From Chloroflexota bacterium (GTDB lineage: Bacteria; Chloroflexota; Anaerolineae; B4-G1; SLSP01), in the NCBI GenBank assembly GCA_022707665.1, contig JAKJAE010000049.1, positions 3,174-12,606 of the forward strand: 9,433 nucleotides of DNA. The letters are read 5' to 3'. The notes under the pieces are model-generated. The model saw only the letters and a list, made by a program, of their open reading frames with translations. It did not search any database and had not been told where the DNA came from. Position numbers and translations under genes: made by a program. Below are positions 1-5,977 of the stretch, one piece after another (within the stretch, counting starts at the first letter, position 1; each line of letters starts with the position of its first letter).

Positions 1-319
1 CCGCCACATCCTCATCGGGGATCTGCGGCAGCCCCAGGAAGCACATCAGGGCCTGACCGCTGGTCATCCAGCCGATCTCTTCGGTCGTAGGCCGGAGCAC
101 CTTCAGGACCAGCGCTCCCTGGGCATAGACTTCCTCGCCGCTATGGACGAGGGTAGCGCCCATTCGTTCGTAGTCGTAGTCGTCGAATCCAGCTCCAATA
201 CCGGCGCCGCTTTCCACAAAGCACTTATGACCGTCCTTGGTCAACAACCCGACGCCGGCCGGGGTCAGACCCACACGTTCCTCACCGGGAAGTCTCTCCT
301 TTGGAATGCTGATGTTCAT
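1..319 (-). CDS. Alanine dehydrogenase/transhydrogenase-alpha-like protein, N-terminal part (runs off left edge)
   Basis: The 106 visible codons form the start of the AlaDh/PNT N-terminal domain. They open with a PKER motif (residues 6-9), ERVGLTP (14-20, with Arg15 at the pyruvate-binding position of alanine dehydrogenases), ESGAGIGAGF (36-45) and LVLKV (70-74). In alanine dehydrogenase this family makes pyruvate and ammonia from alanine with NAD; in transhydrogenase alpha it binds NAD(H). Two residues needed in alanine dehydrogenase appear replaced: the second lysine of the usual KVKEP motif is Leu75 (KVLRP here), and the catalytic histidine of the later HLAA stretch is not seen (FLGLPQIP, 94-101). 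Transhydrogenase alpha also lacks them, so the exact activity is open. The start is supported by AAGGAG six bases upstream (331-326). It lies 46 bases after galK on the same strand and may be co-transcribed. The C-terminal NAD-binding part is outside the window. Confidence 0.85.
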   Translation of the reverse strand, partial: MNISIPKERLPGEERVGLTPAGVGLLTKDGHKCFVESGAGIGAGFDDYDYERMGATLVHSGEEVYAQGALVLKVLRPTTEEIGWMTSGQALMCFLGLPQIPDEDVA

Positions 320-365
320 CGTGTGCTCCTTGTGCGATCCTCTCTCGCTATGCTGACCGACACAA

Positions 366-1532
366 TCACGCCATCCGCGCCACGCCGTTATCCGGAAGCG
401 TTACATACACCGTGGGCTGTTTGCCGTAGACGGCGTCATACACCTCGTTGAGATGCGCTTCGATATCAGTGACGGCCCCTTCGTCGGCAAGAGCGATGAT
501 GCATCCGCCGAACCCGGCGCCAGTCAGGCGCGCCCCGTAACACCCCTCTACCTCGGCGGCTGCTTCTACGAGCGTGTCCAATTCGGCAATGCTCACCTCG
601 TAGTCGTCGCGCAGGCTGCGATGTCCCTCCAGCAGGAGCTGCCCCACGTGGTCCATGCGATTCTCATAGAGGTCACGCGCAACCTGCAGGACACGGTTGT
701 TCTCGGTCACGACGTGGCGTGCCCGCCGGTGGACGACCTCCGGGAGGTCACTCCTGTGCTGGTCGAGCTGCTCCGGGGTCACATCGCGCAATGCCGTGAT
801 GTCGGGGTAGTGCTCCTTCAGGACGCTGACCGCCTGCTCACACTGCGCCCGGCGCACGTTGTATTCGGAGCCCGTGAGCTGCCGGCGCACCATGCTATCG
901 GCTACGACGACGGCGATTCCCTGGGGCATCGGGAAGTAGGCGCGCTCCATCGTCCGGGTATCCAGCATCATCGCGTGGCCTGCGCGGCCACATGCGCTGA
1001 TCATCTGATCCATGATGCCGCAGTTCACGCCTACGTATTGGTTCTCAGCTTTCTGGCATAGTAGCGCCAGATCCGACAACTTCATGCCGAACTCGCCTAT
1101 CTGATCCCAGGCATAGGCAAAGGCCACCTCGACTGCTGCGGACGAGGACATACCTGCGCCGACCGGCACGTCCGAGGTGAGCACACCGTTGATGCCCGTC
1201 AGGGTCATCCCTCGCTCCAGCATAGCCCAGGCGACGCCTTGCGGGTAGTCGGACCAACCGCCGCCCGATGAGGGTGTCCGATCAACCGGAAACGTTTTCT
1301 CGTCATTCCTCATATCCAGCGCCCGGACCGTTGCCCATCCATCGTCCCGCGGCGCGACAGCCAGCCACGCTGCCCGGTCCACCGCCACCGGCAGCACGAA
1401 CCCATCGTTATAGTCGGTGTGTTCACCAATCAGGTTAACCCTACCCGGCGCGCGCACGACCATGGCGGGCGGCTGCTGGAAGCGGGCCTGGAAAGCGTCT
1501 GTGACTTTCTTCTGAAGTGTGTGTTCGGACAT
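366..1532 (-). CDS. galK: Galactokinase
   Basis: A 388-residue GHMP-family kinase that phosphorylates alpha-D-galactose to galactose-1-phosphate with ATP, the first committed step of the cytoplasmic Leloir pathway. The galactokinase signature GRVNLIGEHTDY is at residues 30-41, the ATP-binding GHMP loop VPVGAGMSSSAA at 122-133, the catalytic aspartate Asp175 in CGIMDQ, and the C-terminal glycine motif GARLTGAGFGG from 333. Length is close to the 382 residues of the E. coli enzyme, and no key motif is missing. An in-frame ATG nine codons upstream (1559-1557) is rejected because it overlaps a perfect TATAAT box. The chosen ATG follows GGGGAGG (1544-1538) with five bases between. No galT or galE is visible nearby; the next gene downstream is the alanine-dehydrogenase-like gene. 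Confidence 0.96.
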   Translation of the reverse strand: MSEHTLQKKVTDAFQARFQQPPAMVVRAPGRVNLIGEHTDYNDGFVLPVAVDRAAWLAVAPRDDGWATVRALDMRNDEKTFPVDRTPSSGGGWSDYPQGVAWAMLERGMTLTGINGVLTSDVPVGAGMSSSAAVEVAFAYAWDQIGEFGMKLSDLALLCQKAENQYVGVNCGIMDQMISACGRAGHAMMLDTRTMERAYFPMPQGIAVVVADSMVRRQLTGSEYNVRRAQCEQAVSVLKEHYPDITALRDVTPEQLDQHRSDLPEVVHRRARHVVTENNRVLQVARDLYENRMDHVGQLLLEGHRSLRDDYEVSIAELDTLVEAAAEVEGCYGARLTGAGFGGCIIALADEGAVTDIEAHLNEVYDAVYGKQPTVYVTLPDNGVARMA

Positions 1533-1557
1533 ACCAACCTCCCCTTTAGCGGCAGTC

Positions 1558-1587
1558 ATTATAGTGGCATCTCGATGATCCCGCTAA
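1558..1587 (-). promoter_or_regulatory. Predicted galK promoter
   Basis: On the minus strand a perfect -10 hexamer TATAAT lies at 1563-1558. A poor -35 candidate, TTAGCG, lies at 1587-1582 with an 18-base spacer. Transcription would begin near 1551, giving a leader of about 18 bases that holds the GGGGAGG ribosome binding site. This is a sigma-70-type prediction by eye. The weak -35 could mean that an activator is needed. Confidence 0.5.
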
Positions 1588-1690
1588 TGGCGACGCACCC
1601 CGGGGACCATCCCGCCCTGCAACCCAATCGCTCACCGTGCTGCCAACCGCTCCTGGATGCGGCAACCCTGGCCGCCCCAGGCGCCTGTGT

Positions 1691-3322
1691 TTACTCCTCG
1701 ATATCTTCCGGGGAGATGTCGACCAGAATCCCCTCAGCGAGCAGACGCTGGATGATTTGCTTCTCGTGCCCGAAGGGCACGGTCGCCAGTGTCGGCGTCA
1801 TCTGCTCTTCGATGAGTGCCTGAACATTGGGCTGGTGCAGGATCTGCGGATCGGGCACGCGCAACACCCATACCCGGGAGAGATGCCCTCCCTCGTCTTG
1901 CTGGTAGGCGCGCCGGATGGCTACCTCCATCCCTGAGGGCAACGTCTTGCGCCCCGTGCTCTTTTTCAGAAAGTCCACGATGCGGTCAGGGGAGATCCGT
2001 TGCTGCTTCGCGCGGTTCACCGACGCTGGCGACAACCGGAATCGATAGACTCCCGGTGTGCCGATGGCCTCCGCGATCCGGCTGAGCTGAAAGCGCTCGT
2101 ACCGGCGTCTTGCAGGGGCGAGGATCTCGCCGAGCTCGTTTAGCTCCAGTTGGTCTGGGGGTGGAAAGGAAGGTGGAGGAGAACCGCCGAGCAGTGCTGC
2201 GCCGGCATCCGTGAGCTTAAACGCCACGGGCGAGGCCTCAGGGGTCTCCTGACCAAGGTCAACGAGCCCCAGCCAGGCCATGGTTCTGCAGATGGCGTCG
2301 GTGATCAGAGCGCCCTCGACGGCATCCCACGCACCGAAGCCGCGGAGCGGGTCCGCCGATGTGGCATCACGCGGTGCCCAGGCGTCGTAGTTGCCATCGG
2401 GACGCAGGAAATCGGTTGCGGTCTCTTTGACGTACTGGACAAAGGCTCCGATGTCATACCATGCGCCGGGATCACAGCGCTTCACTGCCGCCAGAAAGGT
2501 CTGGCGCGTGCGTTGTGGCTCGTTGGGCCATTGGTTGACCGGATCAGGCGTCAGCGTCGGGACGAAGGTCACGTCGCTGTACGCCTGGCTCGTGGTCCAG
2601 GCTTGTGCGAGGGTCGACCATTGTGTCCAGGGATCGGCCTGTAGCCACTCCAGGATCGTGCCGGCCACGGGGCGTATGGCGTCGTTCTCGCCACGGCGTA
2701 CCCATCCCGTCTCTATGGACAGTGTCTCAAGCAGTTGAAGTCGCCGGGCCGATGGAGGATGGAGTTGTGCGAGGATCGCCTCCCGCGTCTGATCGCCTCG
2801 CTGTAGTGCCGACCACAGGGTGACCAGGTCATCGGCGAGCGTGTCATCGCCGAGCACCACGATCGGCGGCGGTCCGGCTGTGGGCGGCGCTGCAATCTGC
2901 AGCGGAGGCTCCTCAGGCACGAAGGCCATCTCTACAGGCTTGCCCAGATGATCGTCGAAGGCGCGATGCACCCATCCCATGAAGGACAACGACTCAGCCG
3001 CCGAGGCTGGATCGCGCCAGAGCTCCTCGCGTTCGATGCGTCCTGGACCGATGGCACGCACCTGTCCCCAGCGTCGGGTGAAGATCGCCCAGGGGATCGT
3101 GCCGGCATGGCGGACCAGGTCATCGAGTGCCTCACGCTCCTCGGACGACAGGCGCTCGAGGCTTTCATCGATCGCCTCCGCGTTGGCGAGCGTCGTTACC
3201 AGCTCAGCGGCGATATCGGCCTTCCGGCTCGACTGCAGCTCGACCTTCCAGAGCTGTGCGATGACGCGCAGGCGGGAGGGATCGCTATCGAGAAAGGACT
3301 GGTAGAGCGTTCTCAGGGCCAT
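1691..3322 (-). CDS. Helicase-associated (XPB/Ssl2-like C-3 domain) protein without a helicase motor
   Basis: A 543-residue soluble protein with no signal peptide or membrane segment that I can see. Residues from about 426 to 535 match the pattern of the XPB/Ssl2-like 'helicase C-3' domain: YRFRLSPASVNRAK, then ISPDRIVDFLKKSTG, then VWVLRVPDPQILHQPNVQ, then FGHEKQIIQRLLAEGI. The N-terminal 110 residues are helical and charged (LRVIAQLWKVEL, SSEEREALDDLV) and look like the N-terminal region often joined to this domain. The middle has a proline-rich linker near residues 140-155. No Walker A or DEAD/DEXH box is present, so it is not a helicase by itself. The function is unknown; a DNA-binding or repair-accessory role is a guess. 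ATG at 3322 has no clear Shine-Dalgarno sequence. It is transcribed divergently from iorA and lies 158 bases before galK, which has its own promoter. Confidence 0.8.
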   Translation of the reverse strand: MALRTLYQSFLDSDPSRLRVIAQLWKVELQSSRKADIAAELVTTLANAEAIDESLERLSSEEREALDDLVRHAGTIPWAIFTRRWGQVRAIGPGRIEREELWRDPASAAESLSFMGWVHRAFDDHLGKPVEMAFVPEEPPLQIAAPPTAGPPPIVVLGDDTLADDLVTLWSALQRGDQTREAILAQLHPPSARRLQLLETLSIETGWVRRGENDAIRPVAGTILEWLQADPWTQWSTLAQAWTTSQAYSDVTFVPTLTPDPVNQWPNEPQRTRQTFLAAVKRCDPGAWYDIGAFVQYVKETATDFLRPDGNYDAWAPRDATSADPLRGFGAWDAVEGALITDAICRTMAWLGLVDLGQETPEASPVAFKLTDAGAALLGGSPPPSFPPPDQLELNELGEILAPARRRYERFQLSRIAEAIGTPGVYRFRLSPASVNRAKQQRISPDRIVDFLKKSTGRKTLPSGMEVAIRRAYQQDEGGHLSRVWVLRVPDPQILHQPNVQALIEEQMTPTLATVPFGHEKQIIQRLLAEGILVDISPEDIEE

Positions 3323-3378
3323 TGATCGCGTCCGCGTCCGCCGGAGGCGGGTTCCCTGTGGGATGGAGCCATACGCGG

Positions 3379-3406
3379 ATTATAGCCGCCCGAGGCTCAG
3401 CGGCAA
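3379..3406 (-). promoter_or_regulatory. Predicted promoter of the helicase-associated gene
   Basis: On the minus strand, TTGCCG (3406-3401), a 16-base spacer and a perfect TATAAT (3384-3379). The transcript would begin near 3372, leaving a leader of about 50 bases. That leader holds a 5-bp hairpin, CCGCC-TCC-GGCGG, at 3350-3338, just upstream of an ATG with no obvious ribosome binding site. Predicted by eye. Confidence 0.55.
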
Positions 3407-3481
3407 ACACGTCCCTCTGCACCTGGGGTCTGCCGCCTCACGGCCCTTCGCTGCCCGGTGCGCGATCCGGGGAGCCTGTCT

Positions 3482-3511
3482 TTGGTGAGTGCGCAACCTC
3501 CGGGGTATAAT
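3482..3511 (+). promoter_or_regulatory. Predicted iorA promoter
   Basis: A perfect -10 box TATAAT at 3506-3511 with a weak -35 candidate TTGGTG at 3482-3487 (18-base spacer). Start of transcription is expected near 3518, giving a leader of roughly 37 bases. The box lies about 120 bases from the oppositely oriented TATAAT of the helicase-associated gene, so the two units could share regulation. Confidence 0.5.
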
Positions 3512-3534
3512 CGCGCCAACTGCCGCGTTCATTC

Positions 3535-3547
3535 CCTCCTGAGGAGG
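3535..3547 (+). promoter_or_regulatory. Hairpin enclosing the iorA Shine-Dalgarno sequence
   Basis: The perfect inverted repeat CCTCC-TGA-GGAGG places the whole GGAGG ribosome binding site (3543-3547), seven bases before the iorA ATG, in one arm of a 5-bp stem with a three-base loop. If formed in the leader RNA it would hide the site from the ribosome. The stem is short, and whether it regulates anything is inference. Confidence 0.5.
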
Positions 3548-3554
3548 CTATCTG

Positions 3555-5360
3555 ATGAAAACGCTACTCTCGGGCAATGAGGCTATCGCGCTGGGGGCAT
3601 GGGAAGCCGGAGTCCAGTACGCCTCGGCCTATCCCGGCACCCCATCGACCGAGATTCTGGAGAACTTCGCACGCTACCCCGGCATCCGCGCTGAATGGGC
3701 CAGTAACGAGAAAGTGGCTCTGGACAATGTCGTGGGCGCGTCGTTCGGCGGCGCCAGGACGCTTGCGGCGATGAAGCACGTCGGCGTCAACGTCGCTGCG
3801 GATAGCCTGATGTCGGTTTCCTATACAGGGGTCAAGGGGGCGCTGATTCTGGTCAGTGCCGATGATCCCGCGTGTCTCTCGTCGCAGAACGAGCAGGACA
3901 ACCGCCAGTATGCGCGATCCGGGAAATTCCCCTGTTTCGATCCTGCCGATAGCGCTGAGGCGCGACGCTTTGTGGGGATCGCGGCGGACGTTAGCGAGCA
4001 GTTTGCCACGCCCGTGATGCTCCGCACAACTACACGTCTATCGCACTCCAAGTCCGCCGTGGAAGCGCGGGTACCCGAAGCACGCGAGTTCAAACCCCTG
4101 CCGCCCTATGAGCGTGAGGGAGGGGGCTCTCGCGTGATCGTCCCCGAGGTTGCCCGGCGCCGCCATCCTGAGGTCGAGGCGCGGCTCGAGGCGCTCGCCG
4201 CCTGGTCGGCGACCGAGGGCTTCGACCGTGGCATCAACCGCATCGAATGGGGCGAGACCGACGTCGGCATCGTCACCTCCGGAATCACCTACCAGTATGT
4301 GCGCGAGCTTGCCGGCCATAAATCCATCCTGAAATTGGGGATGAGCTACCCGCTCCCGCTCGACAGGATCCGCGAGTTTGCGGACAAAGTAGACACGCTC
4401 ATCGTTGTGGAGGAGCTCGATCCCTTCATCGAGGAGCAGATCCGAGCTGCTGGCATCCCCGTGGCCCATGGCAAGGACGTCATTCCGCTCTGCGGCGAAC
4501 TCACGCTGGCCAACGTTCGCCAGGGGCTCTACCTCGCGGGGGTGTTGCCTGAGCCGCCCGAGCCGCCGGCGCCCCTCGCGTCGGTTTCGGTGCCCCGTCG
4601 CCCGCCCGCGCTCTGCCCTGGCTGCCCGCACCGCGCCTTCTTCTACAACCTGCGCCGCTACAAGCGTAAGGCGGTGCTTGCTGGCGACATCGGCTGCTAC
4701 TCGATGGGCGTGATGCCGCCATTCGAGGCCATGGATATGCTCATCTCGATGGGAGCGAGCATCGGGATGGCGCACGGTTTTGCCCAGGCCGGTGGGCAGG
4801 AATCCGCCATCGCTACTATCGGCGACAGCACCTTCTTCCATTCCGGCATGGCTCCACTGGCCTCTGCAGTCTACAATCGGTCAAAGATCGTCGTCGCAGT
4901 TCTCGACAACCGCATCACGGCCATGACCGGTCAGCAGCACAACCCCGGCACGGGCATCACGCTCCAGGGTGAACAGGGGCGCGAGATCGACATCGCCGCT
5001 GTCTGCCGGGCGATGGGCGTCACCTTCGTCGAGGAGGTCAATGCCTGGGACGTCAACGCGATCAACAAGGTGTTGCGCGATGCCATGGCGCATGCAGACG
5101 GCCCGGCGGTCGTCGTCGTCCGCGGCGCCTGCGTCTTTACCCCGCACTTCCACCTGCAGCCCAAGATGCGCGTCGATCTGACCAAGTGCGTGACCTGCGG
5201 TTCCTGCTTCCGTGTCGGCTGTCCCGCTATCCTCAAGAGTGACGAAATCTACCCTGCCAGCGGAAAACAAAAAGCTACCATCGACCCGCTCCTCTGCACC
5301 GGCTGCACCGTCTGTATGCAGGTGTGTCCGGTGGGGGCGATAGGGCGAGAAGGCGAGTGA
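3555..5360 (+). CDS. iorA: Indolepyruvate:ferredoxin oxidoreductase, alpha subunit
   Basis: The large subunit (601 residues) of a cytoplasmic TPP- and iron-sulphur-dependent enzyme that oxidatively decarboxylates indolepyruvate and other aryl-pyruvates to acyl-CoA and reduces ferredoxin. Domain order is as in the family: an N-terminal pyruvate:ferredoxin-oxidoreductase-like domain (LLSGNEAIALGAWEAGV near residue 4; YPGTPSTEI; EWASNEKVALD), a middle transketolase-C-like region, then the family motif CPGCPHR from Cys354. The TPP-binding domain has GDS at 423-425 and the paired DN at 451-452. The end is a two-cluster ferredoxin domain: Cys545/548/551/556 (four residues before the last Cys) and Cys581/584/587/591. 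The start follows GGAGG by seven bases. iorB, its partner, lies 617 bases downstream, separated by the four-helix-bundle gene. The last few codons and the stop lie within an 8-bp repeat array, so the extreme C-terminus may have been remodelled. Confidence 0.95.
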   Translation: MKTLLSGNEAIALGAWEAGVQYASAYPGTPSTEILENFARYPGIRAEWASNEKVALDNVVGASFGGARTLAAMKHVGVNVAADSLMSVSYTGVKGALILVSADDPACLSSQNEQDNRQYARSGKFPCFDPADSAEARRFVGIAADVSEQFATPVMLRTTTRLSHSKSAVEARVPEAREFKPLPPYEREGGGSRVIVPEVARRRHPEVEARLEALAAWSATEGFDRGINRIEWGETDVGIVTSGITYQYVRELAGHKSILKLGMSYPLPLDRIREFADKVDTLIVVEELDPFIEEQIRAAGIPVAHGKDVIPLCGELTLANVRQGLYLAGVLPEPPEPPAPLASVSVPRRPPALCPGCPHRAFFYNLRRYKRKAVLAGDIGCYSMGVMPPFEAMDMLISMGASIGMAHGFAQAGGQESAIATIGDSTFFHSGMAPLASAVYNRSKIVVAVLDNRITAMTGQQHNPGTGITLQGEQGREIDIAAVCRAMGVTFVEEVNAWDVNAINKVLRDAMAHADGPAVVVVRGACVFTPHFHLQPKMRVDLTKCVTCGSCFRVGCPAILKSDEIYPASGKQKATIDPLLCTGCTVCMQVCPVGAIGREGE

Positions 5361-5399
5361 GCGGAAAAGCGAGAAGGCGAAAAAGCGAGAAGGCGAAAA
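5336..5399 (+). repeat. Left array of 8-bp repeats (GCGA core)
   Basis: Eight head-to-tail 8-bp units with the C of the GCG core falling at 5338, 5346, 5354, 5362, 5370, 5378, 5386 and 5394; a ninth, degenerate unit follows at 5400-5407. Units alternate between AGCGARAA-like and GGCGARAA-like forms, giving a 16-bp higher-order unit: agcgagaaggcgaaaa is repeated exactly at 5368-5383 and 5384-5399. The first three units overlap the end of iorA and encode its last residues; the TGA stop is 5358-5360. The array is inverted relative to the one at 5901-5956. Confidence 0.9.
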
Positions 5400-5462
5400 G
5401 ACGGACGGATTGGTAGAGCACGGGGTATCTATATTCGGTGATAGCTGAGGATGTGAGGGAGT

Positions 5463-5879
5463 ATGGATGACCTCGATCTTGGGGCGTGGGCGGCTACCGT
5501 TCACTCACGGATGAAGCGTGAACCACTGTGGAAATCTGTCGCGTACCAGAAGGCCCTGTTCCTCCATGAGTGCGTTTGGCGAGACTGCGAGATACTGCAG
5601 GCGGATGTTCGTGGGAGATCCATTGTGCAGCAGTTGATCCGGAGCGCCGGGTCCATTAGTGCGAATCTCGAGGAGGGCCACGGACGGGGCTATGGCAAAC
5701 AGCGCAACTGGTTCTGGACGGTTGCGATCGGCTCCGCTCGCGAGAGTAAGGGCTGGTATTGGCGTGCTCGCCACCTGCTCTCTGAGGCAGTGTTGGACGA
5801 TCGCCTGTCGCTTGCGGATGAGATCATCGCCATGTTGGTCAGTGAACTCAGCCGCCATCAGCACCAAGATGTGAGGTGA
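5463..5879 (+). CDS. Four-helix-bundle protein of the 23S rRNA intervening-sequence (S23/IVP) family
   Basis: A 138-residue protein with the family hallmark QLIRSAGSISANLEEGHGR at residues 57-75. A helical segment precedes it (LWKSVAYQKALFLHECVWRD, 22-41) and two predicted helices follow (WFWTVAIGSARESKGWYWRARHL region and a C-terminal LADEIIAMLVSELSRH). The family was first named from open reading frames inside 23S rRNA intervening sequences. It shares its fold with Avd, the accessory protein of diversity-generating retroelements, which binds nucleic acid. The molecular role of free-standing members is not established; RNA or DNA binding as a pentamer-like bundle is a family-based inference. 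The ATG follows GAGGGA (5455-5460) closely; Met17 is an alternative start but lacks a ribosome binding site. No reverse transcriptase or variable repeat is visible here. It lies between iorA and iorB and within inverted octamer arrays. Confidence 0.88.
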   Translation: MDDLDLGAWAATVHSRMKREPLWKSVAYQKALFLHECVWRDCEILQADVRGRSIVQQLIRSAGSISANLEEGHGRGYGKQRNWFWTVAIGSARESKGWYWRARHLLSEAVLDDRLSLADEIIAMLVSELSRHQHQDVR

Positions 5880-5900
5880 CCGCCCCTTCCATCGGGTCTG

Positions 5901-5956
5901 TATTCGCTTACTCGCCTATTCGCTTTCTCGCCTATTCGCTTTCTCGTTCTATCGCG
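5901..5956 (+). repeat. Right array of 8-bp repeats (TCGC core, inverted relative to left array)
   Basis: Seven consecutive 8-bp units with the G of the TCG core at 5906, 5914, 5922, 5930, 5938, 5946 and 5954. The units alternate tattcgct with tactcgcc or ttctcgcc, again a 16-bp higher-order period; the last two units are diverged. Read on the minus strand they give the same alternating AGCGA/GGCGA pattern as the left array. The array begins 21 bases after the stop of the four-helix-bundle gene and ends 11 bases before the iorB ribosome binding site. Confidence 0.9.
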
Positions 5957-5977
5957 TAACTCTTGATAGGAGGCTTC

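Larger units (their letters stand above)
5336..5956 (+). other. Putative four-helix-bundle gene cassette bounded by inverted repeat arrays
   Basis: The segment holds one gene between two octamer arrays of opposite orientation. Aligned from the outer ends, 5337-5356 and the reverse complement of 5936-5955 agree at 17 of 20 bases, and the three differences are G against A, which become G-U pairs in RNA. Pairing continues in register, less perfectly, over seven octamers (5336-5391 with 5956-5901). The transcript could form a stem of about 55 bp with a loop of about 509 bases containing the whole gene. It separates iorA from iorB and begins inside the end of iorA. I see no transposase and no obvious target-site duplication, so mobility is inference. 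Intervening sequences in bacterial 23S rRNA, which encode this protein family, have the same layout. Confidence 0.5.

Noticed and set aside
453..1061. A 202-residue plus-strand frame opposite galK
   Set aside because: Antisense to the galactokinase core; no motif or ribosome binding site.
1667..1681. Inverted repeat CCTGG-CCGCC-CCAGG just after the helicase-associated gene, as a terminator
   Set aside because: The stem is 5 bp and no T-run follows it on the minus strand, so a terminator call is not supported.
4038..4841. A 267-residue minus-strand frame inside iorA
   Set aside because: Antisense to the conserved TPP domain of iorA, with no recognisable domain and no ribosome binding site seen.
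5410..5435. Possible separate promoter for the four-helix-bundle gene (TTGGTA with TATATT)
   Set aside because: The spacer is only 14 bases and the -35 is weak; too little to call a promoter.
5336..5956. Octamer arrays as a CRISPR array or a diversity-generating retroelement
   Set aside because: There are no spacers between units, and no cas genes, reverse transcriptase or template/variable repeat pair is visible. The fold shared with Avd does not by itself indicate a retroelement.
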